64,000 nucleotides of DNA from Bacteroidota bacterium (GTDB lineage: Bacteria; Bacteroidota; Bacteroidia; Bacteroidales; F082): NCBI GenBank assembly GCA_016715945.1, contig JADJXJ010000001.1:1302001-1366000 (forward strand), written 5' to 3'. The translations under genes and the position numbers were made by a program. Positions 1-7,821 of the stretch are shown here, piece after piece. Within the stretch, counting starts at the first letter, position 1, and each line of letters begins with the position of its first letter. The notes beneath the pieces are model-generated. The model was given only the letters and a program-made list of their open reading frames with translations, was not told where the DNA came from and made no database searches.

Positions 1-2208
1 GCCCAGCTGAAACTGTTTCTGGTCGGCCAATCCCCTGGCGTCTTCCACCCTCACGCTGAGGTTATGGATTTTATCTGTTGCCGCAGGCGCACCCCAGAGG
101 AAGCCATCCGATGCAAGATCCACTCCGTCCGGCCAGAATTCAGGCAAAAGCACAAAAGATTTTCCTGCAGGCACAAGTCGGCCGCCCGAACCCCGAAGGG
201 CCACATGGCCGGATTGCTCGCCTGCCGAAACCCCTGCATACCAGAGCACTGGCTCAGAAAGGTCGAGGTTGTTGTAGTGGAAGGTAATTTTGCCGTCGGG
301 ATAAAGGGTGAGCGCAAATTCGCCATACCCGATCTGTTTGTCGTAGTACATTACCGGCTTCTTCCAGCGGAATGTGGCATGGGTGGCATCCCCCTCATAC
401 CACATGCCGTCGGCTCCTTTGGTGCCGGGATAATACTGAATCGGACTCACAAGAAAAGCCGAGATATGCTTCATGGTACGAAAAAGCAGCCAGGTATCCT
501 TGTAATAAGGCCACGGAAACAACTCGGGGCCAAAAAGCAGGAAACCATCACGATGCATGAAAATTTCCGAGTATTTCTCCCCATAGAAAGGGAACTCAAA
601 ATCAATGGTTTTCCGGGCATATCTGTAGTTCGGGCTTTCGAGCTGAAGCTGCTGTTGCTGGGCTTGCGGAAAAGGCAGATCCACAGACTGCTGCCTGTAG
701 TTTTGTACTTTTTTCCATTCGTAGGGCGGCGTGCCACCCTCGGCAGCAAGCTGATGTCCGGCATCATACAACGGAATGTAGGGCGTGGTGATCAGCACAT
801 CGTCGAACACGGGTGTATGCACGACACTCAATCGTGTAAGCGAATTATCTGCAATGGGCACATTGGTCTGGGTGCACGGTATTTCGAATGCCTGCGGCCC
901 GTTGTAGTCCCTCAGAGCGAAATAGACGATTTCGCCTGACCCACTTCCCAGGGTATCGTTTTCGAGCACTTCGAGGAAAAACCGCGCAGCTTGGCCGCTG
1001 TCCAAATAGCTTAACAATGGGGTGAGGTCAAGGCCAATCTCGATATATTGGTTAAGCGGGTCGGAGGTCCCGCCCTGCATGTATTGCGGTCCACCCTGAA
1101 AATTGAAAACAGGAAACATGAGCCTGTGGGCAGGGACCATATCAGCGGTATCGGCCGAAACACCCGCATTGATGCGGATTTGCTCGCGTTTGTTGTGCCG
1201 CAGGGTGAGCTTCAATGTCAGCTTTGGTTCGTAGGGCTCATTGAGTTCGAGCACCTCCACCTGCTGGTTCCATATGCCACCGTCGTACACATCCAGCGCC
1301 AGCAGCCGATACATCATATAAAAGTATCCCCCGTTGGCCCAGTTTTCGCCATACGAATTGGCCACTTTGAATGCACCAATCTCATAATCCAGCAGGTCCA
1401 CCACGCCATCGCCATTGATATCCAGGTGATTGGTATATTGTCCATCGCCGTTGTAATCCCAGCGGATGCTGTCGTCGTAGCCCACAATGGTCATGGCATG
1501 CGTGGCCTGATGACCCTGAAAATAGATCATGGCGAGCTTGCCGGCCTCGGGCGTACCGGCAGGCAAGGGCTGTAGTCCCCAGGGACTGGCTGCATTAAAA
1601 TTGGCCACACCGCCAACAGCCGAGCCATCCAGGTGATGTGCAAGCCAATGTTTGAGCGTCAGCAGGCCTTCGACCGTATTGGTTTTGATGCGGTGCACCT
1701 TTTTGATACGGTTACGCATGGCATTGCGGTAAAAATCGTATCCGCTGATCCATTTGTTTCCATTGTCGATGGCCATACCGCCATAAGCGGCCAGGGTTGG
1801 CGTGCCCAGGGTGCGCAGCACTTCGAAGCTGTGATAATAGTTGACGCCATAATACCCGTTGTAGTTCATGAAGTTGTACACAAAATGCGAGGGAAACTGG
1901 TTCTCAGGCAGGCTGGCGTCGCGGTTGAGCCGGCGGCACATTTCATAGGTGAAATTATAAGCCACGCCGGCGGCCTGACCACAGGAAGCCCCGCTTTGGT
2001 TGAAAATTGGCCTGAAATACGGTTGGGTGGAATTGTCAACCACCGGAGGCAGTTGCAATGACCGAAACTGCTCAGGCAGCCGCAATTCGGGCAGCCCGGC
2101 ACGCAGCAGGCTATCGGTGGCATCAAGGGTCTGCTGCGAAACTGCAATGGATATATTGTTGAGCAACCAAAACAGGCAAATCAATCTGAGGATTTGGGCG
2201 GAGCGCAT
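1..2208 (-). CDS. Secreted papain-like (C1A) cysteine peptidase, 3' end outside window
   Basis: 736 codons are present and the frame is still open at base 1. The ATG at 2208 begins a clear signal peptide (charged start, hydrophobic core, cleavage near residue 25). The peptidase core follows. The nucleophile Cys76 lies in SGASCGQA, preceded by Gln71 as the likely oxyanion residue. The catalytic His is His237 in HAMTIVGYDD, and Asn284 lies in VANSYGENWANGGYF, the usual C1A Asn motif. Between His and Asn sit two acidic loops, DYNGDG and DINGDGVVDLLDYE, that resemble EF-hand/dockerin calcium loops. About 400 further residues are beta-rich, as in secreted Bacteroidota peptidases with Ig-like or sorting domains, so a type IX signal could lie beyond the window (inference). 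The DUF5686 gene is 41 nt upstream on the same strand. Substrate unknown. Confidence 0.85.
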   Translation of the reverse strand, partial: MRSAQILRLICLFWLLNNISIAVSQQTLDATDSLLRAGLPELRLPEQFRSLQLPPVVDNSTQPYFRPIFNQSGASCGQAAGVAYNFTYEMCRRLNRDASLPENQFPSHFVYNFMNYNGYYGVNYYHSFEVLRTLGTPTLAAYGGMAIDNGNKWISGYDFYRNAMRNRIKKVHRIKTNTVEGLLTLKHWLAHHLDGSAVGGVANFNAASPWGLQPLPAGTPEAGKLAMIYFQGHQATHAMTIVGYDDSIRWDYNGDGQYTNHLDINGDGVVDLLDYEIGAFKVANSYGENWANGGYFYMMYRLLALDVYDGGIWNQQVEVLELNEPYEPKLTLKLTLRHNKREQIRINAGVSADTADMVPAHRLMFPVFNFQGGPQYMQGGTSDPLNQYIEIGLDLTPLLSYLDSGQAARFFLEVLENDTLGSGSGEIVYFALRDYNGPQAFEIPCTQTNVPIADNSLTRLSVVHTPVFDDVLITTPYIPLYDAGHQLAAEGGTPPYEWKKVQNYRQQSVDLPFPQAQQQQLQLESPNYRYARKTIDFEFPFYGEKYSEIFMHRDGFLLFGPELFPWPYYKDTWLLFRTMKHISAFLVSPIQYYPGTKGADGMWYEGDATHATFRWKKPVMYYDKQIGYGEFALTLYPDGKITFHYNNLDLSEPVLWYAGVSAGEQSGHVALRGSGGRLVPAGKSFVLLPEFWPDGVDLASDGFLWGAPAATDKIHNLSVRVEDARGLADQKQFQLG

Positions 2209-2229
2209 AGTCAGTATGTTAGCACCCCT

Positions 2230-2237
2230 CAAAGATA
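2230..2237 (-). promoter_or_regulatory. Bacteroidota -7 box (TATCTTTG)
   Basis: On the minus strand TATCTTTG lies 21 nt before the ATG of the cysteine peptidase and fits TAnnTTTG. No convincing TTTG is found 19-21 nt further upstream, so the promoter is likely but incomplete. It would let the peptidase be transcribed separately from the DUF5686 gene. Confidence 0.45.
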
Positions 2238-2249
2238 ACAGGATTTGGT

Positions 2250-4853
2250 TCAGGGTACCAGACGCGAGACCGGCAGGCTGATATTGAAGCCAGCTTTTTG
2301 GTAGAGTGCCGGCCCGAAAGCGACAAACAATTCTGCATCAGCAAATAAGAACAGCCGCTGCAGGCCATACCCGAGTTCGAACATAGGGGCATGGCCCTGA
2401 GCAAAACGCGTTGCAAAGCGCACCTGTTCGTCGAAATTGCGCAGGCTGAGGGCAGGAATCCGCTTAAGCAGCAAGTTGCCTGAGCTCAGTCTGGCGTGCA
2501 TCAGGGCATATGGTTTGTTGGTTGAAAGGGAATAAAAATTAGCCGAACGGAATCCTGCCCCACTCCATGTTTCGCCAATTGGCAGCGGATCGGTCCGGAA
2601 GTGCCGGTAATCCTGAAATCCCATCCGTGTGGTGTCGGTAAAAAACCCGGCAGCAAAGCCGTAATTTATTGTGCCAATGAGTCTTCGGGTAAAAGAATGC
2701 CTGAGACCTGCTTCCCAATGACTGTAACGGGCTGTGGCATTGGCCGGACCGGGTATTGCAGTGCGATATTGCAGGCTGAGGGTGGGATAGCGCGAATAAG
2801 CCATCACTTTGCGACCGTCGCGCACGCGGTAAAAGTATTCGTGTGTCCACGAAAGCGACAGCCCGAGCAGTGCGGCCCGCATGGGCTCGAAAAGCTCCGG
2901 ACGGGACGCGAATGGCGGAGGAATATTCGGGGTAAACTCCCTGCCAGCAGGGCGGAAGAAAGCAAAATTGCTGGTGTTTTCGAGCGGACGACGACTGGCA
3001 AACTCAAATGAAATACCTGTGCTTAAACCATTTATAATATCGGTTGCAAATGACATGGTAACGAAGTCTTTTTCGTAGAGCTTCATGTGGTTCTGGCTGA
3101 AAAACAAGGTGCTGATCGCATTCACAAAAGGAGGAATGCCAGTGGACGTATTATAATCGGAAGTCAGCCTTCCTGCTGAAACTGTCCATCTGGTACGGGT
3201 CATCGGACCGGTTAAAAATTCAGCTTCAGCACTGTAGTTGAACGACTTACGTGCAAAGTTGCAGGATAAATCCAAAAATGGTTTGATGCGGCGTGCATTG
3301 GGCAGGATGATGACCATGCCTGTGCGTTGCGAAAATTTCAAGCCATCCACAGTATTGTACCCCCATGCGCTGAAATCGGCAAATCCGTTGTGCGAAAATG
3401 TGACATTCCGGGTGAGTTTGTAATCGTTTTTGCCGAATAGAAGTGCAGATATCCGGTTGCTGCGTTTCAGGCTGTCGCTTTTCTGCGTGGAATCGGCAGT
3501 CTCATTGAAGCTTGCCGCTTCTCCAGCCGTGAGCGGAACGGGCCGGTTTTGGTTCCAATATTCCGGAGTACGCAGCCTGGCGCTATCGTCCAGTTCGATG
3601 TTGGCCGGTCTGATTTCGAGTGTGGCTGGCCGTTTGCTGCCGGCATCCATGGTGATGAGGCGGTTCATCTCGCGCATTTCGCGGCGGTTTAAGTTTTCTT
3701 TGGCAGCCAGTTGCTCAAGCCTGGGGTTGGCCGGAGCAGGCGTGCGCCCGGAGCTTAAACTTCCCGACGACTCCACTTTTTGCACGAGCGAGCCCAGTTC
3801 GTGCGCGCCGACCTCCATCATGGCCGCATATTTCTGATGGTCAATCTGCGGATTGAGTTTCACCCTGATGTCGCTGAGCGTGGCCACATACTTAAAAGTT
3901 CCCCGTCCGCCAAAAGCCTCTACGCGCAGGTCGTAATTGTGGCTCACAGGCATCCACACCAGCGGTTCTACTTCGTGGTACACCTGCCGGATGCTAAGAT
4001 CGAACAGATTGGTTTTCAGCGACAAATCAACCGAATGAAGGTTCCAGCTTCCTTCGCGGATCATGATGGTGCCACTGTACACGTCCTGCCCTTTGCGCCG
4101 GGGAATGACCCGGATGCGGCTGATGGTTCGCCCCTCTTCGAGGTATGTTCCCTCGAGCCGGAAGCGGTAAACCGCGAAAGCATCCCTGCTTAAGGGAGAA
4201 ATCACACCGTTGATGTCGTTGTAGAGGCTCAGGGTGGCAAATTGCATGGGCACATCCTCGTTGCCCAGGCCGGCCGAGCGGGTCGATATCACCCTGGTCT
4301 GCAGCGGTTGGCCACGCCTGTAATGAATCTCCGACAAAGTCTCGCTCACAATGTAACGCCCCTCGCGTATGCCATCGCGCCGCAATTGCGGACGCAGAAG
4401 AGCTGGTATCTTTTCAGGCAACCCCGTCCCTTTCACATATACCCTGGCCTGATATTCTTCGAGCTGATTGCGGTAATAGGGCGACAAGGCAATGGCTTTG
4501 CGCATGATGAAGGCTGCAGGATCTTCGCCCGATGCAGTGACAATGACCTCGGGCAGGGCCATGGCCTGGGGCTGAAGCACCACGTCGAGCCGTTTGCTTT
4601 CGTTCGGCCCGATCTTCAGCGTGATCCTATAGCCCGCGTAACCAAGATATTGAACCACAATCTGATGGGTTCCTTCGGGCAATGGCAACACGAAATCACC
4701 ATCGCTGTTGGCAGTAGTTCCTTTGTGTAATTCAGGCACATAAATCGAAGCAAAGGCTATCGGCTTGCCATCCGACGAGCTTACCCTGCCCTGAAGCACC
4801 TGAGCCTGCAAGAAGGCCGGCAGAACCAACAAGCAAATCAGAATGATACGCAT
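2250..4853 (-). CDS. DUF5686 outer-membrane protein with carboxypeptidase-regulatory-like domain
   Basis: 867 aa. The chosen ATG (4853) starts a typical signal peptide, MRIILICLLVLPAFLQAQ; the open frame extends upstream to 5276, but that part is transposase remnant. Residues ~20-95 form a CarboxypepD_reg-like beta-sandwich (LQGRVSSSDGKPIAFASIYV...). The rest is the long beta-rich DUF5686 region, ending in amphipathic strands suggestive of a barrel. The family is widespread in Bacteroidota; function is unproven and envelope location is inferred. The IS remnant lies directly upstream and probably displaced the native 5' region. Confidence 0.8.
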   Translation of the reverse strand: MRIILICLLVLPAFLQAQVLQGRVSSSDGKPIAFASIYVPELHKGTTANSDGDFVLPLPEGTHQIVVQYLGYAGYRITLKIGPNESKRLDVVLQPQAMALPEVIVTASGEDPAAFIMRKAIALSPYYRNQLEEYQARVYVKGTGLPEKIPALLRPQLRRDGIREGRYIVSETLSEIHYRRGQPLQTRVISTRSAGLGNEDVPMQFATLSLYNDINGVISPLSRDAFAVYRFRLEGTYLEEGRTISRIRVIPRRKGQDVYSGTIMIREGSWNLHSVDLSLKTNLFDLSIRQVYHEVEPLVWMPVSHNYDLRVEAFGGRGTFKYVATLSDIRVKLNPQIDHQKYAAMMEVGAHELGSLVQKVESSGSLSSGRTPAPANPRLEQLAAKENLNRREMREMNRLITMDAGSKRPATLEIRPANIELDDSARLRTPEYWNQNRPVPLTAGEAASFNETADSTQKSDSLKRSNRISALLFGKNDYKLTRNVTFSHNGFADFSAWGYNTVDGLKFSQRTGMVIILPNARRIKPFLDLSCNFARKSFNYSAEAEFLTGPMTRTRWTVSAGRLTSDYNTSTGIPPFVNAISTLFFSQNHMKLYEKDFVTMSFATDIINGLSTGISFEFASRRPLENTSNFAFFRPAGREFTPNIPPPFASRPELFEPMRAALLGLSLSWTHEYFYRVRDGRKVMAYSRYPTLSLQYRTAIPGPANATARYSHWEAGLRHSFTRRLIGTINYGFAAGFFTDTTRMGFQDYRHFRTDPLPIGETWSGAGFRSANFYSLSTNKPYALMHARLSSGNLLLKRIPALSLRNFDEQVRFATRFAQGHAPMFELGYGLQRLFLFADAELFVAFGPALYQKAGFNISLPVSRLVP

Positions 4854-4919
4854 GGTTGTCAGTGGTGCACAAAGGAAATCAAAACACCTGAAGCAAAATG
4901 ATATTTCACATTTTTTATT

Positions 4920-4935
4920 TCGGCTGTCCGACAAA
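4920..4935. repeat. 16-bp direct repeat, copy 1
   Basis: TCGGCTGTCCGACAAA, identical to 5246-5261. This copy is at the truncation point of the IS4 transposase remnant, where it encodes LSDSR on the minus strand. The other copy encodes FVGQP in a different frame. Confidence 0.8.
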
Positions 4936-5245
4936 AATGAATGGTATCTTTTAACCAAAGTGAAATATAACTCCTCAAAAAACGCACTGTCCCTGTTGCG
5001 CAGGCAATCACAGGCTGTGCTTTTGGCTGGAGATTTATCCAGCCCAAGGTGATTGAGCTTACCCTGAAATGCCCGCAACCCCTCACAGATCTCCGTCATC
5101 GAATCGCAACGGCTCAAAATGCCAAAGCGCATGGTAATCAATTGTGTTCGTGTCTTGAATGCCATGTAGTAGCGGTCACTCTGGCGATTGCGTATCAGCC
5201 CTTGCATGTCTATGCTGTTGAGCAGATTCAAAAATTGTTTGAAAA

Positions 5246-5261
5246 TCGGCTGTCCGACAAA
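5246..5261. repeat. 16-bp direct repeat, copy 2
   Basis: Exact second copy of the 16-mer at 4920-4935, located at the start of the transposase remnant. The pair brackets nearly the whole fragment. Confidence 0.8.
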
Positions 5262-5339
5262 TTTTATTTCGCTACTTTAACCCTTGTTGTTGTTTTTAGT
5301 GTGGAAACTACAGACATACAACATGGGTTGAAACCTCCT

Positions 5340-5400
5340 GGGAGTAAAGCCCTTTTTTCAATTAACCAAATTTTAGTCGACCACTACTGATAAAATTAAA
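5340..5400. repeat. Diverged ~55-bp direct repeat, left copy
   Basis: GGGAGTAAA, a T-rich stretch, AATTAACC, AATTTTAGTCG and ACTGAT occur in the same order and orientation at 7747-7806. The position, about 70 bp beyond the start of the IS4 remnant, suggests this is the terminal region of that IS (inference). The two copies bracket the AT-rich nuclease/IS630 patch. Confidence 0.5.
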
Positions 5401-5406
5401 GAGCTC

Positions 5407-6270
5407 TTAAATTAGCTTTATGTCGAAAAAAGTCCATAACAACTTCTTTATACCTTCAGCAAGTTCCTCATCGCTTATATTTTTAAAGCTTTTATAATAA
5501 GCATTTTCAAGGGTTTTCTTTGCAAACCTTAAGGGAGGATTGAGATGGTCGTTTTCCTTGGCCAGATGTGCTACATCGCGCAAGGTATCATAGTATGCCC
5601 TTTGAGAAATCCTGCCCCCATGGTAGGGAAATCCGTTTTTAGCTTCAACATAACCCGAAGATTTTGCGCTCATGTCTAACCATTCCCTAAATTCCTTGAT
5701 ATTAGCGGGAACTGTTCTCATTCCTGCCGAGATTCTGTGTTTTGGAAACACTTCACTATTTAGGTAAGCTGTATCGTTACAGATTTTAAGGTATTCTTGG
5801 AAGTATGGGCTTTCGAGGTTTTCTGCGAGTATATCAATAGTATATTTTCGGGATGGAGTGAAATGCTGTTCTTCATCAAACTCAATGATTCTGTTTCCAA
5901 TAACGGGATGGTCAATAATAAATCCATCAATATGACTTGCTAAACTGGTATTCCCATATTCAAAATCACTGTCCAATGCTTCAAGAATTTGCCTGAGCAT
6001 AAGCTGAATTTTGGGTTCAAATGAGAGTTTGCGATAATCACAGGGTAGTTCAACCAGATCAGTGTCTATGGGTTTTTCGATCTTTTTTGCCTGCAGATAA
6101 TCTATGCCTATCAAATCAGCGAAAACTCTGAAAAACCGGGCTTCATCATTTTCATTCTTCTTGGTTTTACTTTTCAGTATGACTGGCTCTAATTCTGTTC
6201 TGCTTATGTCAGAAATGGGAGTTTCAGTCGTTTTGATCTGAGGTTCATTATTACTCCGGCAAATAAACAT
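5407..6270 (-). pseudogene. C-terminal part of a putative PD-(D/E)XK-like nuclease, cut by IS630
   Basis: 287 codons are open. The centre contains HIDGFIIDHP followed by IIEFDEEQHFTPSR, an acidic/Gln-His pattern resembling PD-(D/E)XK-type nuclease cores, though the family cannot be named. The C-terminal half is helical and Lys-rich. The first residues (MFICR...) fall at the border of the IS630 element and have no recognisable ribosome-binding or promoter sequence. The 106-aa ORF on the other side of the IS (7333-7653) is in the same orientation, so both are probably halves of one ~390-aa gene. AT-rich composition and IS neighbours indicate acquired DNA. A separately expressed shorter protein cannot be excluded. 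Confidence 0.5.
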
Positions 6271-7370
6271 ATCAATTAACAGGCTTTAGCGTAGTTTACT
6301 TTTTCGTGCTCAAAAAAGCTTTTGACTTTCTTCTTGTTGTGGTAAAGCTTTCGCATGTATGTCCTCACATAGCCTTCAAGTTCACTCTGGCTACGTGGTG
6401 CAGGCTTGCTCCTTATCTTGTTCTTCACATCATTGTTCACATATTCATCAGGGTTCAGTTCGGGGCTGTAAGCTGGCAAGAAGTACAGCTCTATAAGCAG
6501 TCTGTTTTCTTCCAACCAGGCTGAAACCCGTTTAGAGTGATGTACTTTCAAATTATCCACAATCAGGAAAACCTTACGGGGCGCATCGCGCACAAGCCGT
6601 TTCAAAAAAGTGAGGAAAATGTCTATGTTCATTGCCCCTTTATAGACCATCCAACGTATCTTGCCTTGGTTGTCAATGGCCGAAACCATACTGGTGCTAA
6701 AGCGTTTGCCCGTTACATTTCTCACAGGTGTTACCCTTTGGGCGAATACCCCCTGCCCCTGTTATCCTCACTCGAAAAACCGGTTTCGTCGCACCACATA
6801 ATGTCGGCTTCATGTTCTTTTGCCTTTTCCTTTATGGCAGGGTAAACCTCCTCAAGCCACCTCTTAACCTGTTCAGGTTGTTGCTCGTACGACCTTTTAA
6901 CAGGCTTCTGGGGTGTAAACCCCCATCGCTTGAGGTAATCGCCTACTGTGCGTATGGGTAGTAAAATCCCAAATTGCATTTGGATCAGCTGGGCAACTGC
7001 ATGGCGTGTCCACAAGGCATAAGGCAGCTTAAGCTGTTCAGGATGCTTGTCAATGAGCATGCTTTTAATGGCTTTCTCTTGCAACTTGTCCAAACGGCGC
7101 ATTTCGCCTTGCTTTCTGCCCCTGGTCTTAGGATTGATTGCTGAAACCCCTTCTTCTTTATAGGATTTCCACCAAAGGTGAACTGTCCGGCCACTGCATC
7201 CAAGCATCTTTGCAACTTCAACTTGTTTCTTGCCACTTTTCAACATTCGTATCGCTGACCTGCGCATCTCCTTTAGCGCTGGGTCAGGTAGTTTTCTAAA
7301 ATCTATTCGTTCCATACGACAAAAATACACAATTATTTTATATATTTAACCGCCGAGGTAATAATTCTGT
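6250..7370 (-). mobile_element. IS630-family insertion sequence (ends approximate)
   Basis: Single-transposase element of about 1.1 kb defined by the IS630 transposase. I could not identify matching terminal inverted repeats by eye. The limits are set by where the flanking gene fragments (5407-6270 and 7333-7653) lose sense. IS630 elements target TA; several TA dinucleotides occur at both edges. Confidence 0.55.
6276..7315 (-). pseudogene. IS630-family transposase with one-base frameshift
   Basis: Two overlapping pieces form one transposase. The first (7315 to 6731) has the N-terminal helix-turn-helix (VAKMLGCSGRTVHLWWKSY), a second winged-helix region (TRHAVAQLIQMQFG...TVGDYLKRWG) and the first catalytic Asp in IMWCDETGF. 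The second (about 6737 to 6276) carries FLIVDNLKVHHSK and YSPELNPDEY, the second Asp and the Glu region of the IS630/Tc1 DDE triad. The join SPKG / VTPV would be in frame with one extra G in the run at ~6740 (CCCAAAGGGTAAC). No canonical -1 slippery heptamer is present, so an inactivating deletion or a sequencing error is more likely than programmed frameshifting. ATG 7315 is preferred to the GTG at 7330. Confidence 0.75.
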
Positions 7371-7653
7371 TTCCCCTCCTGTCATAAAGACCAGCGGCTA
7401 TTAACACAGCAAAGGATGGAGAGTATACCCTACCGGTAATATAATCTCGTAGTATTGTTGTGTTGATAAATTTCAGATTCTGGTAAACATGATATAACTC
7501 AGTTAATGAGATGGTTTCAACACTACCAGTGTTAGTTCGTGTCAAATAAAGGCTATTACCACTAACACGTATTGAGTGATAGCCTGCCCTTCCGGTTACA
7601 CTGGGTATTTCGCCTAAGCTGTCAAAAGCTTTTTTAAAGGTTGGGAAATCCAT
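7333..7653 (-). pseudogene. N-terminal part of the gene split by IS630
   Basis: 106 codons starting MDFPTFKKAFDSLG. Contains a short beta-rich stretch (GYHSIRVSGNSLYLTR) and a helical segment (SLTELYHVYQNL) ending in SFAVLIAAGLYDRRGN. The last ~15 residues (IITSAVKYIK) look like readthrough into IS630 DNA. Same strand and composition as the nuclease-like fragment at 5407-6270. No function can be assigned to this domain alone. Start chosen as the first ATG after a non-coding AT-rich stretch. Confidence 0.45.
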
Positions 7654-7746
7654 AGGTGATTTACTTAAGTTAATCGCTGGTTCAGTTTTTCAAAGATGCA
7701 AGATAAGAAGAATATAGAAGTTGAATCAGCCAATTTCAGGAAAAAC

Positions 7747-7806
7747 GGGGAGTAAACTTTTTTAATTTAACTCGAATTTTGGTCGGATGCGACTGATTTT
7801 TAATTG
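7747..7806. repeat. Diverged ~55-bp direct repeat, right copy
   Basis: GGGGAGTAAA, T-rich run, AATTTAACTCG, AATTTTGGTCG, ACTGATTTTTAATT: colinear with 5340-5400. It lies between the split gene and the 3' end of the photolyase operon, so it may be a second (solo) IS end or a duplication boundary of the accessory patch. Confidence 0.5.
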
Positions 7807-7821
7807 TTTTTCACCTATCCC

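Larger units (their letters stand above)
4920..5276 (-). pseudogene. Remnant of IS4-family transposase N-terminus (DUF4372)
   Basis: Reading the minus strand from just after a stop at ~5277, the frame encodes VGQPIFKQFLNLL, then IRNRQSDRYYMAFKTR and LNHLGLDKSPAKSTACD, ending in LSDSR. This is the N-terminal DUF4372 pattern of IS4-type transposases (GQPIF...HQSDRYYK.F....GRLNHLG...). There is no proper start codon, the similarity stops at LSDSR, and no DDE catalytic region follows; the frame simply runs into the DUF5686 signal peptide. It is a dead fragment of roughly 115 codons. Confidence 0.75.

Noticed and set aside
4854..5231. N-terminal extension giving DUF5686 a 993-aa form
   Set aside because: The extension is the IS4/DUF4372 transposase remnant; the signal peptide starts at 4853.
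6725..6745. Programmed -1 frameshift in IS630
   Set aside because: No X XXY YYZ heptamer in the right frame; treated as a lesion.
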